In this document: positions 44,157-52,762 of the stretch, in pieces
Layout: each line of letters starts with the position of its first letter
How positions within the stretch are numbered: position 1 is the first letter of the stretch
Assembly: GCF_003347515.1 (NCBI RefSeq)
Contig: NZ_QEII01000324.1
Coordinates: 124,001-188,000, forward strand
DNA length: 64,000 nt
Origin: Rhodoferax ferrireducens
GTDB lineage: Bacteria > Pseudomonadota > Gammaproteobacteria > Burkholderiales > Burkholderiaceae_C
Reading direction: 5' to 3'
The notes under the pieces: model-generated
What the model saw: the letters and a program-made list of their open reading frames with translations, nothing else
Told to the model about the DNA's origin: nothing
The model's database searches: none
Made by a program: the position numbers and the translations under genes

Positions 44157-45056
44157 TCAGCGGCCCATGGAGGCCGCGACCTCCGGGCTTGTGTCGAATG
44201 TTCTTTGAATCCGGTCAGCCAGCAGTTCCCATACCGGTGTCAGTCGGCCCGGCAGGTAGGGCAACGTGCCCAGTTCGGTGTGAGATTCAGCGGGGCTGTG
44301 AAAGTCGCTGCCCCGGCTGGCGGCCAGGCCGAATTCGCGGGCGGTGTCGGCGTAGGTCAGGTATTCAGCCGGGGTATGGCTGCCCGTGACGACTTCCACG
44401 CCTTGCCCGCCATGCCCCTTGAATTCGGTAAACAAGGCGAATTCCTGGTTGGCGGTGAATTTGTAACGTGCCGGATGCGCAATGACCGCCATGCCACCGG
44501 CGTCCCGGATCCAGGTCACCGCGTCTTTCAGGCTGGCCCAGCGGTGCTCGACATAGCCGGGCTTGCCCTCGGTCAGGTATTTGCGGAACACTTCATTGGT
44601 ATCCCGGCAGACACCGCTTTCCACCAGAAAACGGGCAAAGTGGGTACGGGAAATCAGGTCGTGGTTGCCGGCAAACTTCCACGCCCCTTCAAAAGCCCCC
44701 TGGATGCCTGCCTTGGCCAGACCATCGGACATTTCCCTGGCCCGTTGCGCACGCCCGCCACGCGTCTGTCTGAGGCCGAGTTGGAGGGCCGCATTTTCCG
44801 GATCAAATCCCAGGCCCACGATATGCACTGTCTGGCCGATGAAGGTGACCGAAATCTCGACGCCGGTGAGGTACTGCAGCCCCACGGTCTTGGCCGCTGC
44901 GGCGGCACGCTGCTGTCCGCCAATTTCGTCATGGTCGGTCAGGGCCCACAACTCGACGCCGTTGGCCTTAGCGCGTGCTGCCAGCGCCTCCGGCGTCAGG
45001 GTGCCGTCGGAGACGACGGAGTGGCAGTGGAGGTCGGCATTGAGGATGGAAGTCAC
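44157..45056 (-). CDS. PHP-domain phosphoesterase (RNase AM / YciV type)
   Basis: 299-residue PHP metal-dependent phosphoesterase. Metal-binding motifs are LNADLHCHSVVSDG (about 4-17), LTDHDEIGGQ (about 39-48), GVEISVTF (about 65), ISRTHFARFLV (about 134), VIAHPARY (about 195) and GSDFHSP (about 254). The family includes 3',5'-nucleoside bisphosphate phosphatase and the 5'-3' exonuclease RNase AM, which trims rRNA 5' ends. All metal ligands appear intact. Confidence 0.9.
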   Translation of the reverse strand: MTSILNADLHCHSVVSDGTLTPEALAARAKANGVELWALTDHDEIGGQQRAAAAAKTVGLQYLTGVEISVTFIGQTVHIVGLGFDPENAALQLGLRQTRGGRAQRAREMSDGLAKAGIQGAFEGAWKFAGNHDLISRTHFARFLVESGVCRDTNEVFRKYLTEGKPGYVEHRWASLKDAVTWIRDAGGMAVIAHPARYKFTANQEFALFTEFKGHGGQGVEVVTGSHTPAEYLTYADTAREFGLAASRGSDFHSPAESHTELGTLPYLPGRLTPVWELLADRIQRTFDTSPEVAASMGR

Positions 45057-45184
45057 TTATTGATTTTAGGCCTTGTCAAGGGCATCGACTCAAGCCCGGT
45101 CGATCGACCTTGACCAGGTCATGGCCAATGGGAGCGCATTGGACTGCCCGGTCACGGTCCTCGGCGAACTGGCAGAATTGGCAC

Positions 45185-45865
45185 ATGTCCGATTTCATTG
45201 CCACCCACGCCATCGATCTCTTCAGCTTTGTCCTCAGCGTTGCGGCAATCTTTGTCTACCAGGTCTATTTGCGCTGGCGCACGCACCGCGACCCGGCGTC
45301 CAGCGCGCAGGACATCATGCTGGTGGCCCGCGAGGCTTGGGTCGACAGTGTGATGCGGGAGCGCCGGGACATCCTGGCGGTGCAGACCCTGCGCAATTCC
45401 ACCATGGCGGCCAGCTTCATGGCCTCGACGGCGATCCTGCTGATCATTGGCGTACTGACCCTGAGCGCCCAGGGCGACCGGCTCTCCGGCACCTGGCATG
45501 CACTCAATTTTCTGGGTCGCGTCAGCGCCGAGATGTGGCTGTTCAAGCTGCTGGTGATTCTGTTGGACCTGCTGCTTGTGTTTTTCGCCTTCTCCATGTC
45601 GGTGCGCCTGTTCCATCACATCGGTTATTTGATCAACGTGCCGCTGGACCCGCCGCTCGAACGAACCCAAACCCGGCATGTGACGGCGCAGATGAACCGC
45701 GCCGGCGTGTTTTATCGCATTGGCATGCGCGCCTACTATTTCACCGTGCCGCTACTGTTCTGGCTGATGGGGCCGCTGTTCCTGCTGGGAGCGACGGTGC
45801 TGCTCATCTTTTTCCTCTACCACCTGGACCGCGCGCCCCAGAGCGACGCGGATTTGTTGGGCTGA
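45185..45865 (+). CDS. DUF599-family membrane protein
   Basis: 226-residue protein with four hydrophobic segments: ATHAIDLFSFVLSVAAIFVY (about 6-25), ASFMASTAILLIIGVLTL (about 78-95), LLVILLDLLLVFFAFSMSV (about 120-138) and AYYFTVPLLFWLMGPLFLLG (about 183-202). The sequence matches DUF599, a membrane family of unknown function. ATG 45185 (MSDFIATHAI) is chosen; upstream in-frame starts give an unlikely N-terminus. It converges with recJ, 19 bp away. Confidence 0.8.
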   Translation: MSDFIATHAIDLFSFVLSVAAIFVYQVYLRWRTHRDPASSAQDIMLVAREAWVDSVMRERRDILAVQTLRNSTMAASFMASTAILLIIGVLTLSAQGDRLSGTWHALNFLGRVSAEMWLFKLLVILLDLLLVFFAFSMSVRLFHHIGYLINVPLDPPLERTQTRHVTAQMNRAGVFYRIGMRAYYFTVPLLFWLMGPLFLLGATVLLIFFLYHLDRAPQSDADLLG

Positions 45866-45884
45866 AGCGCACCGGACCCGGCGC

Positions 45885-47609
45885 CTAAAGTTCCGCCGCC
45901 TCCACCAGAAAGCGCACCCGCCGCACGCCATTCCAGGCGTCGGCGTCCAGGCGAAACGCGAGTTTGACGCGGGCGGGCAGGGGCTCGGTGCGGCCGAACC
46001 AGATGCCGTCCACCGGCTCGCCCTGGTGCTTGAGTTTGAGCGCCAGGTGTTTCTCGCCCACCAGGCGCTGCGACACCACCTCGACCTCTTCGCTGAAAGT
46101 GGGCGGCGCAAAACCCTGGCCCCACACCTCTTTGTGCAGCACGTCCACCAGTTCGATCCGGCGGTACTCGGGCTTGAGCGGGCCGTCGGTGTCGAGGCGG
46201 CGGGTCAATGTGGCGGCGTCCAGCCACTCCTGCGCCACTTCGTTCAGGCCCTGCTCGAAGGCATCAAAATTTTCTTCGGCAATCGTGCAGCCCGCCGCCA
46301 TGGCGTGGCCGCCAAAGCGCAAGAGCACACCGGGGTAGCGCTTGGCCACCAGGTCCAGCGCATCGCGCAGGTGAAAACCGGGGATGGAGCGGCCCGAGCC
46401 CTTGAGCTCGTGCTCGCGGCCCGGCGCGGCGCTGGCGGCAAAAACAAAAGTGGGGCGGTGCAGCTTGTCCTTGATACGCGAAGCCACGATGCCGACCACG
46501 CCTTCATGAAAATCGGGATCGAAGACGCAGATCGCCGGCGGCGGCTCATCCTCTTCATCAAACAGTGATTCGGCAATGACAAAGGCCTGCTCGCGCATGC
46601 TGCCTTCAATCTCGCGTCGTTCGCGGTTGATGCCGTCGAGGGTTTTGGCCAGTTCGTCACCGCGCGCGGCATCGTCGGTGAGCAGGCACTCGATGCCCAG
46701 CGTCATGTCGGACAGGCGCCCCGCCGCGTTGATGCGCGGGCCCAGCGCAAAGCCGAAGTCGAAGGTGGTGGCGACCGGCGCGCTGCGCCCGGCTGCTACA
46801 AAAAGAGAAGCTAGTCCCGCAGGCAGGGCAAGGGCTCTGACCCGTTTTAACCCTTGGGCGACGAGACGGCGGTTGTTGGCGTCGAGTTTGACCACATCGG
46901 CCACGGTGCCTAAAGCGACCAGCGGCAGCAAGGCATCGAGTTTGGGCTGGCTGGCGGCGTCGAACACGCCGCGCTGGCGCAACTCGGCGCGCAGCGCCAG
47001 CAGCACATAAAACATCACGCCGACCCCGGCAATCGATTTGCTCTCGAAGCTGCAGCCCGGCTGGTTCGGATTCACGATGACATCGGCGTCGGGCAGCACG
47101 ATCTGGCCGTTGATCGAGGCGGGCAAGTGGTGGTCCGTCACCAGCACCTGCAGGCCCAGCGCCTTGGCGGTGGCGACGCCGTCAAAGCTGGCGATGCCGT
47201 TGTCCACCGTGATCAACATGTCGGCGCCGCTGTCCTTGACGCGTTGCGAGATCGGTGAGGTCAGGCCGTAGCCATCGACCACGCGGTCGGGCACGATGTA
47301 GTCCACATGCTTGGCGCCCAGCAGGCGCAGGCCGCGAATGCCGACGGCGCAGGCGGTGGCGCCGTCACAGTCGTAGTCGGCCACGATGCAGAGTTTTTTG
47401 TCCAGGGCAATGGCGTCGGCCAGCAGCTTGGCGGCGGCATCCAGACCCAGCATATCGCCCGGTGGAATCAGGCGCGCCAGGCCGTCATCGAGTTCCTGCG
47501 CGCTTTGCACGCCGCGGGCTGCGTAGAGCTGGGCCAGCAGCGGATGGATGCCGGCCTGCTCCAGTGTCCATTGAGTTCGTGGCGGAATGGTGCGTGCTAC
47601 TATTTTCAT
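45885..47609 (-). CDS. recJ: Single-strand DNA exonuclease RecJ
   Basis: 574-residue 5'-3' exonuclease of DNA repair. DHH motifs are seen in IVADYDCDGATACAVG (about 73-88), TVDNGIASFDG (about 137) and VTDHHLPA (about 159); the DHHA1 motif is FGGHAMAAGC (about 431-440). Two repeat copies touch this gene: one is in frame at 46792-46848 (residues about 254-272), and another (47593-47649) supplies the start codon. The start overlaps the upstream gene's stop (ATGA). Confidence 0.95.
   Translation of the reverse strand: MKIVARTIPPRTQWTLEQAGIHPLLAQLYAARGVQSAQELDDGLARLIPPGDMLGLDAAAKLLADAIALDKKLCIVADYDCDGATACAVGIRGLRLLGAKHVDYIVPDRVVDGYGLTSPISQRVKDSGADMLITVDNGIASFDGVATAKALGLQVLVTDHHLPASINGQIVLPDADVIVNPNQPGCSFESKSIAGVGVMFYVLLALRAELRQRGVFDAASQPKLDALLPLVALGTVADVVKLDANNRRLVAQGLKRVRALALPAGLASLFVAAGRSAPVATTFDFGFALGPRINAAGRLSDMTLGIECLLTDDAARGDELAKTLDGINRERREIEGSMREQAFVIAESLFDEEDEPPPAICVFDPDFHEGVVGIVASRIKDKLHRPTFVFAASAAPGREHELKGSGRSIPGFHLRDALDLVAKRYPGVLLRFGGHAMAAGCTIAEENFDAFEQGLNEVAQEWLDAATLTRRLDTDGPLKPEYRRIELVDVLHKEVWGQGFAPPTFSEEVEVVSQRLVGEKHLALKLKHQGEPVDGIWFGRTEPLPARVKLAFRLDADAWNGVRRVRFLVEAAEL
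46792..46848 (+). repeat. Interspersed 57-bp repeat, copy inside recJ
   Basis: Ungapped alignment to 28367-28423 with well over half of positions equal: TGCTACAAAAAGAG, GAAGC (46807-46811), 20 nt, GGGCT (46832), CCCGTTTT. Antisense to recJ and read through by it. Confidence 0.7.
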
Positions 47610-47649
47610 AGCTTCTCCAGCACAGTGGACGGGGGCTGGGTGCCAAAAA
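47593..47649 (+). repeat. Interspersed 57-bp repeat spanning the recJ start
   Basis: TGCTACTATTTTCATAGC (ATAGC 47608-47612), 20 nt, GGGCT (47633-47637), then GCCAAAAATG. On the minus strand it encodes the last residues of the upstream gene, its stop codon and the first residues of RecJ, including its ATG. Confidence 0.72.
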
Positions 47650-48535
47650 TGTTCATAAAACGTTTCACAAAGGTTTGGGTGCGGGGGTAAAAAGTCTGTG
47701 CGTGGCGTTCGCCGCAGAGTGTGAGTTGGCCGGGTTCACCTTGCTCCAGCGCGGCCAGCAGGGCGGCGCATTCGGTGGCGTCCAGTGTGGCCCAAGCCTG
47801 CGCCCAGGCGGCCCAGTCTTCATTCAAAGCCGCGTCGCGCAGGGGCGTGAGCACGAGCGGGGGCGGCTCACTGACTGGTTTTTGCCGTGTTTGCGGCAAG
47901 GCGCCGGTGCCGCTGAGCCAGAACGAGTTGACCGGCAGCGCCCCTCGTGCGGCCCGGGCGTCATTCACCGGGTGGGTGTAGAGCAGCATCTGCATTTCGT
48001 TCTGCAGACGGCGCAGATGGGCGGCGCTGGCACTGCGCGGCATCCAGTTCTCCAGGTTGCGCCCTACCACGCGGTCCAGCGAGGCGGTGGCCAGTTCCCT
48101 GAACACCTCACCGCTGGCCAGCCAGCGACTGGGTTGGTCGTATTGCAGTGTGATGCCATCTTCTTCAAAATAAGGCTGCATGGCGGCCAGCAAGGCTTGC
48201 GACTCCTGCGCCGGGAAATCCGGCAGTTCTTGCCCGCTCATGGCGATGTGGTTGGTGCCGATTTGCCAGTGGCAGGGCGTGATGAAACCCCAGCCGCTTT
48301 CCGACGACCGGTCTTGCAACGCAGCCCAGGGAATCAGGCCGTCCGTGACGGGCAGGCCCAAAGTCCGCGCCAAAGCCCGTTCATGCGGCGGAGAAAGGCT
48401 GAACTCGTCGCCCACGTCCGGTGGCTCCGGCGTCAGGCGGGCCAGCAGTTTTTCAAGGTGGGGCAGTTTCAGGGTGGGTAGCGCAGCGGCGCAGCCTTCA
48501 GAGGTGCAATACGCGAACGGGATCAGGAGGTGCAT
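47606..48535 (-). CDS. Hypothetical protein upstream of recJ
   Basis: 309-residue cytoplasmic protein I cannot assign to a functional family. It opens MHLLIPFAYCTSEGCAAALP, has a central PCHWQIGTNHIAMSGQELPDF (split for length; about 108-128), a NEMQMLLYTHPVNDAR stretch near 196 and a C-terminal CGERHAQTFYPR (about 276). ATG 48535 is chosen for its GGAGG ribosome site on the complement; longer in-frame starts exist at 48559 and 48619. It overlaps recJ by 4 bp and may be co-translated. The C-terminal codons derive from a repeat copy. Confidence 0.72.
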   Translation of the reverse strand: MHLLIPFAYCTSEGCAAALPTLKLPHLEKLLARLTPEPPDVGDEFSLSPPHERALARTLGLPVTDGLIPWAALQDRSSESGWGFITPCHWQIGTNHIAMSGQELPDFPAQESQALLAAMQPYFEEDGITLQYDQPSRWLASGEVFRELATASLDRVVGRNLENWMPRSASAAHLRRLQNEMQMLLYTHPVNDARAARGALPVNSFWLSGTGALPQTRQKPVSEPPPLVLTPLRDAALNEDWAAWAQAWATLDATECAALLAALEQGEPGQLTLCGERHAQTFYPRTQTFVKRFMNIFGTQPPSTVLEKL

Positions 48536-48620
48536 GCGGCGATTGTCCGGGAAATGCATGAACCCACAATTTTCCCGCCCATCGGCAGGCCCCTGCCAAT
48601 AGACCGCCTGTCTCGCCAAC

Positions 48621-48644
48621 AGGGCCTCAACACCGGCCCTTTTT
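48621..48644 (+). terminator. Orphan terminator-like hairpin on the plus strand
   Basis: AGGGCC-TCAACACC-GGCCCT followed by TTTT on the plus strand. No plus-strand gene precedes it within 2.7 kb, so it might end a small RNA. It may also be a weak bidirectional element after the minus-strand lipoprotein gene. Confidence 0.35.
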
Positions 48645-48652
48645 GCGGGCTC

Positions 48653-48877
48653 TTATTTTTTGTCTTTGCTGACCTCGTTGCCGATGACGCCACCCACCGC
48701 CGCGCCACCCACGGTTCCGACCGCGCTGCCACCGGTCAGCACAGACCCGGCCACGCCGCCGACACCCGCGCCAATCGCGATATTCTTGTCGCGCTTGGAC
48801 ATGCTGTCACATGCGCTCAGGCCGAACAGCAGTGCCATGACCACGGTACTTACCCAAAATCGTTGCATTGTTTTCAT
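48653..48877 (-). CDS. Glycine-zipper 2TM-domain lipoprotein (OsmB-like)
   Basis: 74-residue lipoprotein. The signal VVMALLFGLSACDS has the lipobox LSAC with lipid-bearing Cys23. The mature part is a glycine zipper, IAIGAGVGGVAGSVLTGGSA followed by GGAAVGGVIG, ending KDKK. Such small outer-membrane proteins are often stress-induced. A good AGAGG ribosome site precedes the ATG. It resembles OsmB but lacks a feature that would fix the name. Confidence 0.85.
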   Translation of the reverse strand: MKTMQRFWVSTVVMALLFGLSACDSMSKRDKNIAIGAGVGGVAGSVLTGGSAVGTVGGAAVGGVIGNEVSKDKK

Positions 48878-49156
48878 GACAGTACCTCTTTTTCACACTC
48901 CAGTTATGAAACTTACGCCTGGTATGCCGCGACTTGGTTCTGGCACCTCTGGTCGACGCGCACCCTGGCGCTCTCGATTTGATTTTTGTTCTTTGTATGG
49001 TTTTTTGAGTCATTGAAAATGGTTTTTGTTCCCGGAGCACGACACTTTGATTTACCAAATTCCGAAGCGGGGACTCACCCATGATCCCACCGCAAGACCG
49101 GTACCTTCTCTATTCCTCGCTATGCGCCGTTATGGATGGCGGCAATCTAAATGCCC
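48878..49156. other. Intergenic region without recognised genes
   Basis: 279 bp between two minus-strand genes. It should hold the promoter of the small lipoprotein gene. The open frames here have no family resemblance, and I see no hairpin terminator or repeat. Confidence 0.4.
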
Positions 49157-50503
49157 TTAGTTCGACAGCGCCCTATCCACATCGGCCCCGTTGCGCTCGT
49201 CCGTATAGGGTGCGCCCTGACCGGGACGACTGCTGTTGTAGCAGCTGACGATCACGTTGCTTTGGGGCTGTGTTTTGTGCAGCACCTCCACCGCGCAGCG
49301 GCCGTAGACGCTCTCTATGGTCGCCAGCAGGTTGCGGGCGTAAGGTGTTTCCAGTCGCCCGTCCAGAATCAGGTTGATCAGCAAAACGCCCTGCGGGGTC
49401 AAGATGCGCCGGGTGTCTTGCCAGAACTCGCGCGTCACCAGGTGGCCGGGAATGGAGGTGTGGCTGCTGAACACATCCACCACCACGGCCTCAAACTTCC
49501 TGTCGGTGCTGCGCACGAAGCGGCGGGCATCGTCGACGATGAAGCTGCCGTGCATCGGACCCTTCAAGAAACGTTGCTCGGCAATCGCGCGGATTTTGGG
49601 GTCGATGTCCACATAGGTGTAGCGGTTGCTCAGCTCGCGGTGCGACAGGGTGAATCCGCCCGCCCCAAGCACCAGGATGTCCCGGTCATACAGGCCGAGT
49701 TCATCCAGAATGATGTGGCGCAGATGCTGCACGTAGCGCGCGTATTTCGGTGGCTCACTGTCGTCCATCAGGGAGGCCAGGGAATTGTTGATGAAGAAGG
49801 CGCGCGGATAGTTGTCCTGCGGCCGCACGATGTTCTTGACCGCGTAATCGGCATAAGCCGTGTCCACCACGTCCTGGGCCGGGCGCAGGTTGATGGCGCT
49901 GGCCACCACGCTAATCATCAACCCGGCAGCCCAGTTCTGGCGGCTGCGCGCGGCGAGCAGTAGACTGCCCAGCGCCAGCAGGAGGGTGCACACCAGCACC
50001 GCCACGGATACCCCCAGCCATTGCATCACCACCAGCGACAGGCTGACGGACCCCAGAAACGAGCCGAGCGTGGACCAGTACAGGGCGTAGCCGCTGGCCT
50101 CGCCGGCGCGCGCGTGTTTCATCAGGTTGGTGAGCACCGGTACGGTTTGCCCCAGCAGCCAGGCCAGCGGGCACAGCACGCCGCCGATGAATATCAGGTA
50201 GGCCAGCCCGGTCGGCTGCACCAGGGCAAACAGGCCATCGACCGTGATCCGCGCCAGCCCCACGCCCGCGAGCAGGGCCGAGATCTGGAAATTGCGCGCC
50301 ACCACGGCCGTGAAACGCGTCGTCACCCTGGCCCCCGAGCCGTAACCGAGCGCCAGCGCCAGCAGGAATAAACCGATGGTCGGCGCCGTGACCACGATGG
50401 CACTGCCAACATGCGGCACCAGGCGGCGCAGGGCGATGACCTCTGCCCCCAGCGAGCAGAAGCCTTCGATGAAAACGATGAGGTAGAGCAGGTTGCGCGG
50501 CAC
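49157..50503 (-). CDS. Fused membrane/spermidine-synthase-like protein
   Basis: 448-residue protein. The N-terminal half has about six to seven hydrophobic segments (LLYLIVFIEGFCSLGAEVIA, then IGLFLLALALGYGSGA). The C-terminal half from about 225 is a Rossmann methyltransferase-like spermidine-synthase fold: DRDILVLGAGGFTLSHREL (about 275), YVDIDPKIRAI (about 297) and VVVDVFSSHTSIPGH (about 339). The usual catalytic Asp region is altered, so aminopropyl transfer is uncertain. The start appears to be GTG 50503 with no strong ribosome site. Confidence 0.82.
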   Translation of the reverse strand: MPRNLLYLIVFIEGFCSLGAEVIALRRLVPHVGSAIVVTAPTIGLFLLALALGYGSGARVTTRFTAVVARNFQISALLAGVGLARITVDGLFALVQPTGLAYLIFIGGVLCPLAWLLGQTVPVLTNLMKHARAGEASGYALYWSTLGSFLGSVSLSLVVMQWLGVSVAVLVCTLLLALGSLLLAARSRQNWAAGLMISVVASAINLRPAQDVVDTAYADYAVKNIVRPQDNYPRAFFINNSLASLMDDSEPPKYARYVQHLRHIILDELGLYDRDILVLGAGGFTLSHRELSNRYTYVDIDPKIRAIAEQRFLKGPMHGSFIVDDARRFVRSTDRKFEAVVVDVFSSHTSIPGHLVTREFWQDTRRILTPQGVLLINLILDGRLETPYARNLLATIESVYGRCAVEVLHKTQPQSNVIVSCYNSSRPGQGAPYTDERNGADVDRALSN

Positions 50504-50652
50504 GACGAGGCTCAGAAAAGTTGTTCGTCATTAAACCAAATGGTTGTGGCTTTGTCGCAGGCAGGCTGGCGTGCCATTTTGGCGCCATGCAAAACCCCGT
50601 GCCGTCTTGCGCCTGTTTGGATGCCACGGTGTCTGCGCGCCAGCCGGGGTGT

Positions 50653-51573
50653 TCAGTGGCGTTCCAGTAGCGCCGGCAGCCGTTGCACCAGGCGGTCGAT
50701 CACCACTCGCAGGCGCAGCGGCATGACACGGGTTTGGGGCCAGATGGCGTTGAGTTCGTAGCCGTAGGGTTGCGGCTCGTCAAATACGCGCACCAGGGCG
50801 CCGCTGCCCAGCGACGGGGCGGCCAGCCAGGTCGGCAGGCGCACCAGTCCCAGTCCGGCCACGCCAGCGTCGGCCACGACCTCCAGGCTGTCGAAGGCGA
50901 AGCGACTGCTCACGTCGAAGGGGACGACGTGGCCGTTCGCGTCGTTAAACAGCCAGGGCTGGACCTTGCCGCTGCGTGCGTAGGCGATGAAGCTGTGCTG
51001 GTCGCGCTGCGCCACTAACTCGTCGAGGCTGCGCGGCTGCGGATGCGCGCCCAGGTAGTCCGGCGCCGCATAGACCGCGACCCATTGGCGGCACAGCGGC
51101 CGCGCGGCCAGCAAGGCGCTATTGGCCAGCGGGCCGCTGCGTAAGGCCAAGTCAATTCGCTCTTCGAGCAGGTCGACACGGCGGTCGGTGAATGAGACGT
51201 CGAGCGACAGCCCCGCATGTTCGCGACCCAACTCCAGCAGCAGCGGCGCGACGCAGCGTCGGCCCAGCAGCTCCGGCATTGACAGGCGCAGCCGCCCGAC
51301 CGGCTCGTTGCGACCGGCCTCCAGCGAGACGCTGGCCTCGTCCAGTTCTGCCAGCGCGCGGCGGCAACGTTCATAGTAGAGCTGGCCGTCTTCGGTCAGC
51401 CGCTGACTGCGGGTGGTGCGGTGGAACAGGCGCACGCCGAGCCGGGCCTCCAGCCGCGCGATGGCCTTGCCCACCGCCGAGCGACTGAGTTGCAGGCGCT
51501 CGCCCGCGGCCGAGAAGCTTTCTGCCTCGACGGTGGCCACAAAGGTGGCGATGCCTTGTAAACGTTCACTCAT
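50653..51573 (-). CDS. LysR-family transcriptional regulator
   Basis: 306-residue LysR regulator. The N-terminal winged helix is FVATVEAESFSAAGERLQLSR (here cut at two points: about 9-20 and 21-29), followed by LEARLGVRLFHRTTRSQRL (about 37-55); the effector domain starts near residue 88 (VGRLRLSMPELLGRRCVAPL). ATG 51573 (MSERLQGIATF) is the family-like start; an ATG at 51615 is in frame. It is divergent from the oxidoreductase gene 102 bp away, which it probably controls. Confidence 0.9.
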   Translation of the reverse strand: MSERLQGIATFVATVEAESFSAAGERLQLSRSAVGKAIARLEARLGVRLFHRTTRSQRLTEDGQLYYERCRRALAELDEASVSLEAGRNEPVGRLRLSMPELLGRRCVAPLLLELGREHAGLSLDVSFTDRRVDLLEERIDLALRSGPLANSALLAARPLCRQWVAVYAAPDYLGAHPQPRSLDELVAQRDQHSFIAYARSGKVQPWLFNDANGHVVPFDVSSRFAFDSLEVVADAGVAGLGLVRLPTWLAAPSLGSGALVRVFDEPQPYGYELNAIWPQTRVMPLRLRVVIDRLVQRLPALLERH

Positions 51574-51674
51574 TGGGGACTTTATATCTACATTGATGGG
51601 AATTAATGATGCCACATGGGATTACTTTGCGACAGTAGCATGGTGTTTCCCTCACTTTCAAACAAGGATTTCCC

Positions 51675-52682
51675 ATGACTCTTGCACTTTCTCACCAATG
51701 GCAGCTCAGCGCATTCGGGCAACAAAACCTGCGCTATGTTGAAGCCACACTGCCACCGCTGGCGCCCCATCAGGTTCTGGTACGGGTGGAGGCCGTTGCA
51801 CTCAACTACCGTGATTTGATGCTGGTCGAAAACCGCTACGGCATGACGCCCACGTTGCCGTTCACGCCGGGTTCGGACATGGCGGGCACGGTGCTCGAAG
51901 TCGGCCCGGAGGTCACACGCTGGCGTGGTGGCGAGCGTGTCATCAGCACCTTTGTGGCCGGCTGGCTGGACGGTGCCGCGCCGGCGTCGGCTTTTCCACT
52001 GGGCGGCCCCGGCCCGGGCATGCTGGCGTCGCATGTGGTGCTCGATGCGCAGTGGCTGAGCGCAGCGCCGACGACGCTCAACGCCGCAGCGGCCAGCACG
52101 CTGCCGTGCGCGGCGCTGACGGCTTGGGTCGGACTGGTGCAAGACGGCGGGCTGCGCGCCGGTCAGACCGTGCTGATTCACGGCACCGGCGGCGTGGCAT
52201 TGTTCGGCCTGCAGATTGCCCGCCTGCACGGCGCACGGGTGATCGTGGTGTCGGGCGACGCCGACAAGCGCGCACGGGTCCTGGCGCTGGGTGCCAGCCA
52301 GGCGCTCGATCGCGCCAGCGACTGGCCGTCCGCAGTGCTGGAACTGACCGGGGGGCGTGGTGCCGATCTGGTGCTGGAGACCGTCGGCGGTGCCAATCTC
52401 GGGCGTTCGCTGCAGGCCCTGGCAATGGGCGGCCATGTGGCGTTTATCGGGGTGCTGGACGGCGGCGAACTCGCCGGTTCCGGCTTCGACCTGATTTGGC
52501 GGCGGGCCGTGGTGAAAGGGGTCAGCGTGGGCCACCGCCACGCGTTGGAGCAGCTGATGCGTGCCATCGAGGCCAATGCGCTACAGCCCGTGGTCGCGGC
52601 CGAATACCCGGCGGCGGAACTTGCGGCCGCCTTTGATCATTTGGCGCGCGGCCCCTTCGGCAAGGTGGTGCTCAAGTTCTAG
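51675..52682 (+). CDS. Zinc-type alcohol dehydrogenase / quinone oxidoreductase family
   Basis: 335-residue MDR-family reductase. The N-terminal GroES-like domain includes VEAVALNYRDLMLVENRYG (about 37-55) and PGSDMAGTVLEVG (about 63-75). The NAD(P)-binding loop is TVLIHGTGGVALFGLQIARL (about 165-184). The Cys/His zinc ligands of true alcohol dehydrogenases are not evident, which favours an NADPH:quinone or enone reductase. An AAGGA ribosome site is present. Divergent from the LysR gene. Confidence 0.88.
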   Translation: MTLALSHQWQLSAFGQQNLRYVEATLPPLAPHQVLVRVEAVALNYRDLMLVENRYGMTPTLPFTPGSDMAGTVLEVGPEVTRWRGGERVISTFVAGWLDGAAPASAFPLGGPGPGMLASHVVLDAQWLSAAPTTLNAAAASTLPCAALTAWVGLVQDGGLRAGQTVLIHGTGGVALFGLQIARLHGARVIVVSGDADKRARVLALGASQALDRASDWPSAVLELTGGRGADLVLETVGGANLGRSLQALAMGGHVAFIGVLDGGELAGSGFDLIWRRAVVKGVSVGHRHALEQLMRAIEANALQPVVAAEYPAAELAAAFDHLARGPFGKVVLKF

Positions 52683-52762
52683 CCGGGATCGGCGCATGGT
52701 GCCGATCACATCACTTTTGTGGGCAATGCCACAATGGCGCCTGTTCAAAACACGGTCGGCCG

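Noticed and set aside
48807-49082. 91-residue minus-strand ORF overlapping the small lipoprotein gene
   Set aside because: Out of frame with the lipoprotein, Arg/Lys/Ser-rich, no ribosome site or family.
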